Below, in pieces: positions 13,701 through 25,400 of a stretch of DNA of 60,000 nucleotides. Positions within the stretch are counted from its first letter, which is position 1. Every line of letters begins with the position of its first letter. The stretch is taken from contig OX442320.1 of NCBI GenBank assembly GCA_949358305.1, positions 252,501 to 312,500 on the forward strand. The letters are read 5' to 3'. Under the pieces are notes generated by a model. That model was not told where the DNA came from. It made no database searches and saw only the letters and a program-made list of their open reading frames with translations. Position numbers and translations under genes: made by a program. Source of the DNA: Strigamia acuminata (taxonomy: Eukaryota; Arthropoda; Chilopoda; Geophilomorpha; Linotaeniidae).

Positions 13701-16700
13701 ACATTCAGAGACATTGGTCTTGTGGTGTTTGTGCTAAGTTAACTGTGATGAGATCAAAAGTCTATTCTTGCAAATCATTGCTTGGATGTTGCTAAAACTT
13801 CCCTTGAAGTCTTCTACTAAGGTTTAAACACTATTTCTGAACATTCAGAGACATTGGTCTTGTGGTGTTTGTGCTAAGTCAACTGCGATGTGAAATGAGC
13901 TCAAAATTTTTTTTTCAAAATTTATTGCTTGGATGTTGCTAAAACTTTCATTGGAGCCTTCTACTAAGGTTTAAACACTATTTCTGAACATTCAGAGACA
14001 TTGGTCTTGTGGTGTTTGTGCTAAGTCAACTGTGATGAGATCAAAAGTCTATTCTCCCAAATCATTGCTTGGATGTTTCTAAAACTTACATTGGAGCCTT
14101 CTACTAAGGTTTAAACACTATTTCTGAACATTCAGAGACATTGGTCTTGTGGTGTTTGTGCTAAGTCAACTATGATGAGATCAAAAGTCTATTCTCCCAA
14201 ATCATTGCTTGGATGTTTCTAAAACTTACATTGGAGCCTTCTACTAAGGTTTAAACATTATTTCTGAACATTCAGAGACATTGGTCTTGTGGTGTTTGTG
14301 CTAAGTCAACTATGATGAGATCAAAAGTCTATTCTCCCAAATCATTGCTTGGATGTTTCTAAAACTTACATTGGAGCCTTCTACTAAGGTTTAAACACTA
14401 TTTCTGAACATTTAGAGACATTGGTCTTGTGGTGTTTGTGCTAAGTCAACTGCGATGTGAAATGAGCTCAAAATTTTTTTTTCAAAATTTATTGCTTGGA
14501 TGTTGCTAAAACTTACATTGGAGCCTTTTACTAAGGTTTAAACACTATTTCTGAATATTCAGAGACATTGGTCTTGTGGTGTTTGTGCTAAGTCAACTGT
14601 GATGAGATCAAAAGTCTATTCTCCCAAATCATTGCTTGGATGTTGCTAAAACTTACATTGAAGGCTTCTACTAAGGTTTAAACACTATTTCTGAACATTC
14701 AGAGACATTGGACTTGTGGTGTTTGTGCTAAGTCAACCGTGATGAGATCAAAAGTCTATTCTCCCAAATCATTGCTTGGATGTTTCTAAAACTTACATTG
14801 GAGCCTTCTACTAAGGTTTAAACACTATTTCTGAATATTCAGAGACATTGGTCTTGTGGTGTTTGTGCTAAGTCAACTATGATGAGATCAAAAGTCTATT
14901 CTCCCAAATGATTGCTTGGATGTTTCTAAAACTTACATTGGAGCCTTCTACTAAGGTTTAAACACTATTTCTGAACATTCAGAGACATTGGTCTTGTGGT
15001 GTTTGTGCTAAGTTAACTGTGATGAGATCAAAAGTCTATTCTCGCAAATCATTGCTTGGATGTTGCTAAAACTTCCCTTGAAGTCTTCTACTAAGGTTTA
15101 AACACTATTTCTGAACATTCAGAGACATTGGTCTTGTGGTGTTTGTGCTAAGTCAACTGCGATGTGAAATGAGCTCAAAATTTTTTTTTCAAAATTTATT
15201 GCTTGGATGTTGCTAAAACTTTCATTGGAGCCTTCTACTAAGGTTTAAACACTATTTCTGAACATTCAGAGACATTGGTCTTGTGGTGTTTGTGCTAAGT
15301 CAACTGTGATGAGATCAAAAGTCTATTCTCCCAAATCATTGCTTGGATGTTTCTAAAACTTACATTGGAGCCTTCTACTAAGGTTTAAACACTATTTCTG
15401 AACATTCAGAGACATTGGTCTTGTGGTGTTTGTGCTAAGTCAACTATGATGAGATCAAAAGTCTATTCTCCCAAATCATTGCTTGGATGTTTCTAAAACT
15501 TACATTGGAGCCTTCTACTAAGGTTTAAACACTATTTCTGAACATTCAGAGACATTGGTCTTGTGGTGTTTGTGCTAAGTCAACTATGATGAGATCAAAA
15601 GTCTATTCTCCCAAATCATTGCTTGGATGTTTCTAAAACTTACATTGGAGCCTTCTACTAAGGTTTAAACACTATTTCTGAACATTCAGAGACATTGGTC
15701 TTGTGGTGTTTGTGCTAAGTCAACTGCGATGTGAAATGAGCTCAAAATTTTTTTTTCAAAATTTATTGCTTGGATGTTGCTAAAACTTACATTGGAGCCT
15801 TTTACTAAGGTTTAAACACTATTTCTGAATATTCAGAGACATTGGTCTTGTGGTGTTTGTGCTAAGTCAACTGTGATGAGATCAAAAGTCTATTCTCCCA
15901 AATCATTGCTTGGATGTTTCTAAAACTTACATTGGAGCCTTCTACTAAGGTTTAAACACTATTTCTGAACATTCAGAGACATTGGTCTTGTGGTGTTTGT
16001 GCTAAGTCAACTATGATGAGATCAAAAGTCTATTCTCCCAAATCATTGCTTGGATGTTTCTAAAACTTACATTGGAGCCTTCTACTAAGGTTTAAACACT
16101 ATTTCTGAACATTCAGAGACATTGGTCTTGTGGTGTTTGTGCTAAGTCAACTGCGATGTGAAATGAGCTCAAAATTTTTTTTTTCAAAATTTATTGCTTG
16201 GATGTTGCTAAAACTTACATTGGAGCCTTCTACTAAGGTTTAAACACTATTTCTGAAAATTCAGAGACATTGGTCTTGTGGTGTTTGTGCTAAGTCAACT
16301 GTGATGAGATCAAAAGTCTATTCTCTCAAATCATTGCTTGGATGTTTCTAAAACTTACATTGGAGCCTTCTACTAAGGTTTAAACACTATTTCTGAACAT
16401 TCAGAGACATTGATCTTGTGGTCTTTGTGCTAAGTCAACTGCAATGTGAAATAAGCTCAAAATTTTTTTTTCAAAATTTATTGCTTGGATGTTGCTAAAA
16501 CTTACATTGAAGGCTTCTACTAAGGTTTAAACACTATTTCTGAACATTCAGAGACATTGGTCTTGTGGTGTTTGTGCTAAGTCAACTATGATGAGATCAA
16601 AAGTCTATTCTCCCAAATCATTGCTTGGATGTTTCTAAAACTTACATTGGAGCCTTCTACTAAGGTTTAAACACTATTTCTGAACATTCAGAGACATTGG

Positions 16701-16710
16701 TCTTGTGGTG
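10301..16710 (+). repeat. 6,961-bp tandem duplication, right copy (approximate limits)
   Basis: This is the partner of 3.34-9.75 kb. It differs at a few private sites: the B linker at 11329 reads 'gcaatgtgaaatgag' where the left copy has 'gcgatg' at 4368, and the T of 'ttgttctaag' at 3509 is G at 10470. The duplication predates the 19.8-kb event, because the downstream 19.8-kb copies inherit this copy's private variants. Confidence 0.78.
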
Positions 16711-18011
16711 TTTGTGCTAAGTCAACTGCGATGTGAAATGAGCTCAAAATTTTTTTTTCAAAATTTATTGCTTGGATGTTGCTAAAACTTACATTGGAGC
16801 CTTTTACTAAGGTTTAAACACTATTTCTGAATATTCAGAGACATTGGTCTTGTGGTGTTTGTGCTAAGTCAACTGTGATGAGATCAAAAGTCTATTCTCC
16901 CAAATCATTGCTTGGATGTTTCTAAAACTTACATTGGAGCCTTCTACTAAGGTTTAAACACTATTTCTGAACATTCAGAGACATTGGTCTTGTGGTGTTT
17001 GTGCTAAGTCAACTATGATGAGATCAAAAGTCTATTCTCCCAAATCATTGCTTGGATGTTTCTAAAACTTACATTGGAGCCTTCTACTAAGGTTTAAACA
17101 CTATTTCTGAACATTCAGAGACATTGGTCTTGTGGTGTTTGTGCTAAGTCAACTGCAATGTGAAATAAGCTCAAAATTTTTTTTTCAAAATTTATTGCTT
17201 GGATGTTGCTAAAACTTACATTGAAGGCTTCTACTAAGGTTTAAACACTATTTCTGAACATTCAGAGACATTGGTCTTGTGGTGTTTGTGCTAAGTCAAC
17301 TATGATGAGATCAAAAGTCTATTCTCCCAAATGATTGCTTGGATGTTTCTAAAACTTACATTGGAGCCTTCTACTAAGGTTTAAACACTATTTCTGAACA
17401 TTCAGAGACATTGGTCTTGTGGTGTTTGTTCTAAGTCAACTATGATGAGATCAAAAGTCTATTCTCCCAAATCATTGCTTGGATGTTTCTAAAACTTACA
17501 TTGGAGCCTTCTACTAAGGTTTAAACACTATTTCTGAACATTCAGAGACATTGGTCTTGTGGTGTTTGTGCTAAGTCAACTGCGATGTGAAATGAGCTCA
17601 AAATTTTTTTTTTCAAAATTTATTGCTTGGATGTTGCTAAAACTTACATTGGAGCCTTCTACTAAGGTTTAAACACTATTTCTGAACATTCAGAGACATT
17701 GGTCTTGTGGTGTTTGTGCTAAGTCAACTGTGATGAGATCAAAAGTCTATTCTCTCAAATCATTGCTTGGATGTTTCTAAAACTTACATTGGAGCCTTCT
17801 ACTAAGGTTTAAACACTATTTCTGAACATTCAGAGACATTGATCTTGTGGTCTTTGTGCTAAGTCAACTGCAATGTGAAATAAGCTCAAAATTTTTTTTT
17901 CAAAATTTATTGCTTGGATGTTGCTAAAACTTACATTGAAGGCTTCTACTAAGGTTTAAACACTATTTCTGAACATTCAGAGACATTGGACTTGTGGTGT
18001 TTGTGCTAAGT
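13600..18011 (+). repeat. 4,412-bp tandem duplication, copy 1 (approximate limits)
   Basis: Offset 4412 links 'gccttttac' at 14526/18938, 15800/20212 and 16802/21214, and the thymine-substituted 'cttctcttgaag' at 18211 with 'cttcccttgaag' at 13799. The 1274-bp (7A+2B) and 1002-bp (4A+3B) blocks occur in the same order in both copies. Copy 1 alone carries 'aaacattattt' (14258) and 'gaacatttag' (about 14411). Confidence 0.82.
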
Positions 18012-21000
18012 CAACTATGATGAGATCAAAAGTCTATTCTCCCAAATGATTGCTTGGATGTTTCTAAAACTTACATTGGAGCCTTCTACTAAGGTTTAAA
18101 CACTATTTCTGAACATTCAGAGACATTGGTCTTGTGGTGTTTGTGCTAAGTTAACTGTGATGAGATCAAAAGTCTATTCTCGCAAATCATTGCTTGGATG
18201 TTGCTAAAACTTCTCTTGAAGTCTTCTACTAAGGTTTAAACACTATTTCTGAACATTCAGAGACATTGGTCTTGTGGTGTTTGTGCTAAGTCAACTGCGA
18301 TGTGAAATGAGCTCAAAATTTTTTTTTCAAAATTTATTGCTTGGATGTTGCTAAAACTTTCATTGGAGCCTTCTACTAAGGTTTAAACACTATTTCTGAA
18401 CATTCAGAGACATTGGTCTTGTGGTGTTTGTGCTAAGTCAACTGTGATGAGATCAAAAGTCTATTCTCCCAAATCATTGCTTGGATGTTTCTAAAACTTA
18501 CATTGGAGCCTTCTACTAAGGTTTAAACACTATTTCTGAACATTCAGAGACATTGGTCTTGTGGTGTTTGTGCTAAGTCAACTATGATGAGATCAAAAGT
18601 CTATTCTCCCAAATCATTGCTTGGATGTTTCTAAAACTTACATTGGAGCCTTCTACTAAGGTTTAAACACTATTTCTGAACATTCAGAGACATTGGTCTT
18701 GTGGTGTTTGTGCTAAGTCAACTATGATGAGATCAAAAGTCTATTCTCCCAAATCATTGCTTGGATGTTTCTAAAACTTACATTGGAGCCTTCTACTAAG
18801 GTTTAAACACTATTTCTGAACATTCAGAGACATTGGTCTTGTGGTGTTTGTGCTAAGTCAACTGCGATGTGAAATGAGCTCAAAATTTTTTTTTCAAAAT
18901 TTATTGCTTGGATGTTGCTAAAACTTACATTGGAGCCTTTTACTAAGGTTTAAACACTATTTCTGAATATTCAGAGACATTGGTCTTGTGGTGTTTGTGC
19001 TAAGTCAACTGTGATGAGATCAAAAGTCTATTCTCCCAAATCATTGCTTGGATGTTGCTAAAACTTACATTGAAGGCTTCTACTAAGGTTTAAACACTAT
19101 TTCTGAACATTCAGAGACATTGGACTTGTGGTGTTTGTGCTAAGTCAACCGTGATGAGATCAAAAGTCTATTCTCCCAAATCATTGCTTGGATGTTTCTA
19201 AAACTTACATTGGAGCCTTCTACTAAGGTTTAAACACTATTTCTGAATATTCAGAGACATTGGTCTTGTGGTGTTTGTGCTAAGTCAACTATGATGAGAT
19301 CAAAAGTCTATTCTCCCAAATGATTGCTTGGATGTTTCTAAAACTTACATTGGAGCCTTCTACTAAGGTTTAAACACTATTTCTGAACATTCAGAGACAT
19401 TGGTCTTGTGGTGTTTGTGCTAAGTTAACTGTGATGAGATCAAAAGTCTATTCTCGCAAATCATTGCTTGGATGTTGCTAAAACTTCCCTTGAAGTCTTC
19501 TACTAAGGTTTAAACACTATTTCTGAACATTCAGAGACATTGGTCTTGTGGTGTTTGTGCTAAGTCAACTGCGATGTGAAATGAGCTCAAAATTTTTTTT
19601 TCAAAATTTATTGCTTGGATGTTGCTAAAACTTTCATTGGAGCCTTCTACTAAGGTTTAAACACTATTTCTGAACATTCAGAGACATTGGTCTTGTGGTG
19701 TTTGTGCTAAGTCAACTGTGATGAGATCAAAAGTCTATTCTCCCAAATCATTGCTTGGATGTTTCTAAAACTTACATTGGAGCCTTCTACTAAGGTTTAA
19801 ACACTATTTCTGAACATTCAGAGACATTGGTCTTGTGGTGTTTGTGCTAAGTCAACTATGATGAGATCAAAAGTCTATTCTCCCAAATCATTGCTTGGAT
19901 GTTTCTAAAACTTACATTGGAGCCTTCTACTAAGGTTTAAACACTATTTCTGAACATTCAGAGACATTGGTCTTGTGGTGTTTGTGCTAAGTCAACTATG
20001 ATGAGATCAAAAGTCTATTCTCCCAAATCATTGCTTGGATGTTTCTAAAACTTACATTGGAGCCTTCTACTAAGGTTTAAACACTATTTCTGAACATTCA
20101 GAGACATTGGTCTTGTGGTGTTTGTGCTAAGTCAACTGCGATGTGAAATGAGCTCAAAATTTTTTTTTCAAAATTTATTGCTTGGATGTTGCTAAAACTT
20201 ACATTGGAGCCTTTTACTAAGGTTTAAACACTATTTCTGAATATTCAGAGACATTGGTCTTGTGGTGTTTGTGCTAAGTCAACTGTGATGAGATCAAAAG
20301 TCTATTCTCCCAAATCATTGCTTGGATGTTTCTAAAACTTACATTGGAGCCTTCTACTAAGGTTTAAACACTATTTCTGAACATTCAGAGACATTGGTCT
20401 TGTGGTGTTTGTGCTAAGTCAACTATGATGAGATCAAAAGTCTATTCTCCCAAATCATTGCTTGGATGTTTCTAAAACTTACATTGGAGCCTTCTACTAA
20501 GGTTTAAACACTATTTCTGAACATTCAGAGACATTGGTCTTGTGGTGTTTGTGCTAAGTCAACTGCGATGTGAAATGAGCTCAAAATTTTTTTTTTCAAA
20601 ATTTATTGCTTGGATGTTGCTAAAACTTACATTGGAGCCTTCTACTAAGGTTTAAACACTATTTCTGAAAATTCAGAGACATTGGTCTTGTGGTGTTTGT
20701 GCTAAGTCAACTGTGATGAGATCAAAAGTCTATTCTCTCAAATCATTGCTTGGATGTTTCTAAAACTTACATTGGAGCCTTCTACTAAGGTTTAAACACT
20801 ATTTCTGAACATTCAGAGACATTGATCTTGTGGTCTTTGTGCTAAGTCAACTGCAATGTGAAATAAGCTCAAAATTTTTTTTTCAAAATTTATTGCTTGG
20901 ATGTTGCTAAAACTTACATTGAAGGCTTCTACTAAGGTTTAAACACTATTTCTGAACATTCAGAGACATTGGTCTTGTGGTGTTTGTGCTAAGTCAACTA

Positions 21001-22423
21001 TGATGAGATCAAAAGTCTATTCTCCCAAATCATTGCTTGGATGTTTCTAAAACTTACATTGGAGCCTTCTACTAAGGTTTAAACACTATTTCTGAACATT
21101 CAGAGACATTGGTCTTGTGGTGTTTGTGCTAAGTCAACTGCGATGTGAAATGAGCTCAAAATTTTTTTTTCAAAATTTATTGCTTGGATGTTGCTAAAAC
21201 TTACATTGGAGCCTTTTACTAAGGTTTAAACACTATTTCTGAATATTCAGAGACATTGGTCTTGTGGTGTTTGTGCTAAGTCAACTGTGATGAGATCAAA
21301 AGTCTATTCTCCCAAATCATTGCTTGGATGTTTCTAAAACTTACATTGGAGCCTTCTACTAAGGTTTAAACACTATTTCTGAACATTCAGAGACATTGGT
21401 CTTGTGGTGTTTGTGCTAAGTCAACTATGATGAGATCAAAAGTCTATTCTCCCAAATCATTGCTTGGATGTTTCTAAAACTTACATTGGAGCCTTCTACT
21501 AAGGTTTAAACACTATTTCTGAACATTCAGAGACATTGGTCTTGTGGTGTTTGTGCTAAGTCAACTGCAATGTGAAATAAGCTCAAAATTTTTTTTTCAA
21601 AATTTATTGCTTGGATGTTGCTAAAACTTACATTGAAGGCTTCTACTAAGGTTTAAACACTATTTCTGAACATTCAGAGACATTGGTCTTGTGGTGTTTG
21701 TGCTAAGTCAACTATGATGAGATCAAAAGTCTATTCTCCCAAATGATTGCTTGGATGTTTCTAAAACTTACATTGGAGCCTTCTACTAAGGTTTAAACAC
21801 TATTTCTGAACATTCAGAGACATTGGTCTTGTGGTGTTTGTTCTAAGTCAACTATGATGAGATCAAAAGTCTATTCTCCCAAATCATTGCTTGGATGTTT
21901 CTAAAACTTACATTGGAGCCTTCTACTAAGGTTTAAACACTATTTCTGAACATTCAGAGACATTGGTCTTGTGGTGTTTGTGCTAAGTCAACTGCGATGT
22001 GAAATGAGCTCAAAATTTTTTTTTTCAAAATTTATTGCTTGGATGTTGCTAAAACTTACATTGGAGCCTTCTACTAAGGTTTAAACACTATTTCTGAACA
22101 TTCAGAGACATTGGTCTTGTGGTGTTTGTGCTAAGTCAACTGTGATGAGATCAAAAGTCTATTCTCTCAAATCATTGCTTGGATGTTTCTAAAACTTACA
22201 TTGGAGCCTTCTACTAAGGTTTAAACACTATTTCTGAACATTCAGAGACATTGATCTTGTGGTCTTTGTGCTAAGTCAACTGCAATGTGAAATAAGCTCA
22301 AAATTTTTTTTTCAAAATTTATTGCTTGGATGTTGCTAAAACTTACATTGAAGGCTTCTACTAAGGTTTAAACACTATTTCTGAACATTCAGAGACATTG
22401 GACTTGTGGTGTTTGTGCTAAGT
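18012..22423 (+). repeat. 4,412-bp tandem duplication, copy 2 (approximate limits)
   Basis: This is the second unit of the same period. Agreement at offset 4412 continues past its end to about 23.45 kb ('gccttttac' at 18938/23350) and is lost where the copy near 19.05 kb switches to 'acattgaaggc' and the copy near 23.46 kb does not. About 2.2 copies of the period are therefore visible. Confidence 0.8.
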
Positions 22424-25400
22424 CAACTATGATGAGATCAAAAGTCTATTCTCCCAAATGATTGCTTGGATGTTTCTAAAACTTACATTGGAGCCTTCTA
22501 CTAAGGTTTAAACACTATTTCTGAACATTCAGAGACATTGGTCTTGTGGTGTTTGTGCTAAGTTAACTGTGATGAGATCAAAAGTCTATTCTCGCAAATC
22601 ATTGCTTGGATGTTGCTAAAACTTCTCTTGAAGTCTTCTACTAAGGTTTAAACACTATTTCTGAACATTCAGAGACATTGGTCTTGTGGTGTTTGTGCTA
22701 AGTCAACTGCGATGTGAAATGAGCTCAAAATTTTTTTTTCAAAATTTATTGCTTGGATGTTGCTAAAACTTTCATTGGAGCCTTCTACTAAGGTTTAAAC
22801 ACTATTTCTGAACATTCAGAGACATTGGTCTTGTGGTGTTTGTGCTAAGTCAACTGTGATGAGATCAAAAGTCTATTCTCCCAAATCATTGCTTGGATGT
22901 TTCTAAAACTTACATTGGAGCCTTCTACTAAGGTTTAAACACTATTTCTGAACATTCAGAGACATTGGTCTTGTGGTGTTTGTGCTAAGTCAACTATGAT
23001 GAGATCAAAAGTCTATTCTCCCAAATCATTGCTTGGATGTTTCTAAAACTTACATTGGAGCCTTCTACTAAGGTTTAAACACTATTTCTGAACATTCAGA
23101 GACATTGGTCTTGTGGTGTTTGTGCTAAGTCAACTATGATGAGATCAAAAGTCTATTCTCCCAAATCATTGCTTGGATGTTTCTAAAACTTACATTGGAG
23201 CCTTCTACTAAGGTTTAAACACTATTTCTGAACATTCAGAGACATTGGTCTTGTGGTGTTTGTGCTAAGTCAACTGCGATGTGAAATGAGCTCAAAATTT
23301 TTTTTTCAAAATTTATTGCTTGGATGTTGCTAAAACTTACATTGGAGCCTTTTACTAAGGTTTAAACACTATTTCTGAATATTCAGAGACATTGGTCTTG
23401 TGGTGTTTGTGCTAAGTCAACTGTGATGAGATCAAAAGTCTATTCTCCCAAATCATTGCTTGGATGTTTCTAAAACTTACATTGGAGCCTTCTACTAAGG
23501 TTTAAACACTATTTCTGAACATTCAGAGACATTGGTCTTGTGGTGTTTGTGCTAAGTCAACTATGATGAGATCAAAAGTCTATTCTCCCAAATGATTGCT
23601 TGGATGTTTCTAAAACTTACATTGGAGCCTTCTACTAAGGTTTAAACACTATTTCTGAACATTCAGAGACATTGGTCTTGTGGTGTTTGTGCTAAGTCAA
23701 CTATGATGAGATCAAAAGTCTATTCTCCCAAATCATTGCTTGGATGTTTCTAAAACTTACATTGGAGCCTTCTACTAAGGTTTAAACACTATTTCTAAAC
23801 ATTCAGAGACATTGGTCTTGTGGTGTTTGTGCTAAGTCAACTGCGATGTGAAATGAGCTCAAAATTTTTTTTTCAAAATTTATTGCTTGGATGTTGCTAA
23901 AACTTACATTGGAGCCTTCTACTAAGGTTTAAACACTATTTCTGAACATTCAGAGACATTGGTCTCGTGGTGTTTGTGCTAAGTCAACTATGATGAGATC
24001 AAAAGTCTATTCTCCCAAATGATTGCTTGGATGTTTCTAAAACTTACATTGGAGCCTTCTACTAAGGTTTAAACACTATTTCTGAACATTCAGAGACATT
24101 GGTCTTGTGGTGTTTGTGCTAAGTCAACTATGATGAGATCAAAAGTCTATTCTCCCAAATCATTACTTGGATGTTTCTAAAACTTACATTGGAGCCTTCT
24201 ACTAAGGTTTAAACACTATTTCTGAACATTCAGAGACATTGATCTTGTGGTCTTTGTGCTAAGTCAACTGCAATGTGAAATAAGCTCAAAATTTTTTTTT
24301 CAAAATTTATTGCTTGGATGTTGCTAAAACTTACATTGAAGGCTTCTACTAAGGTTTAAACACTATTTCTGAACATTCAGAGACATTGGACTTGTGGTGT
24401 TTGTGCTAAGTCAACCGTGATGAGATCAAAAGTCTATTCTCCCAAATCATTGCTTGGATGTTTCTAAAACTTACATTGGAGCCTTCTACTAAGGTTTAAA
24501 CACTATTTCTGAATATTCAGAGACATTGGTCTTGTGGTGTTTGTGCTAAGTCAACTATGATGAGATCAAAAGTCTATTCTCCCAAATGATTGCTTGGATG
24601 TTTCTAAAACTTACATTGGAGCCTTCTACTAAGGTTTAAACACTATTTCTGAACATTCAGAGACATTGGTCTTGTGGTGTTTGTGCTAAGTTAACTGTGA
24701 TGAGATCAAAAGTCTATTCTCGCAAATCATTGCTTGGATGTTGCTAAAACTTCCCTTGAAGTCTTCTTCTAAGGTTTAAACACTATTTCTGAACATTCAG
24801 AGACATTGGTCTTGTGGTGTTTGTGCTAAGTCAACTGCGATGTGAAATGAGCTCAAAATTTTTTTTTCAAAATTTATTGCTTGGATGTTGCTAAAACTTT
24901 CATTGGAGCCTTCTACTAAAGTTTAAACACTATTTCTGAACATTCAGAGACATTGGTCTTGTGGTGTTTGTGCTAAGTCAACTGTGATGAGATCAAAAGT
25001 CTATTCTCCCAAATCATTGCTTGGATGTTTCTAAAACTTACATTGGAGCCTTCTACTAAGGTTTAAACACTATTTCTGAACATTCAGAGACATTGGTCTT
25101 GTGGTGTTTGTGCTAAGTCAACTATGATGAGATCAAAAGTCTATTCTCCCAAATCATTGCTTGGATGTTTCTAAAACTTACATTGGAGCCTTCTACTAAG
25201 GTTTAAACACTATTTCTGAACATTCAGAGACATTGGTCTTGTGGTGTTTGTGCTAAGTCAACTATGATGAGATCAAAAGTCTATTCTCCCAAATCATTGC
25301 TTGGATGTTTCTAAAACTTACATTGGAGCCTTCTACTAAGGTTTAAACACTATTTCTGAACATTCAGAGACATTGGTCTTGTGGTGTTTGTGCTAAGTCA

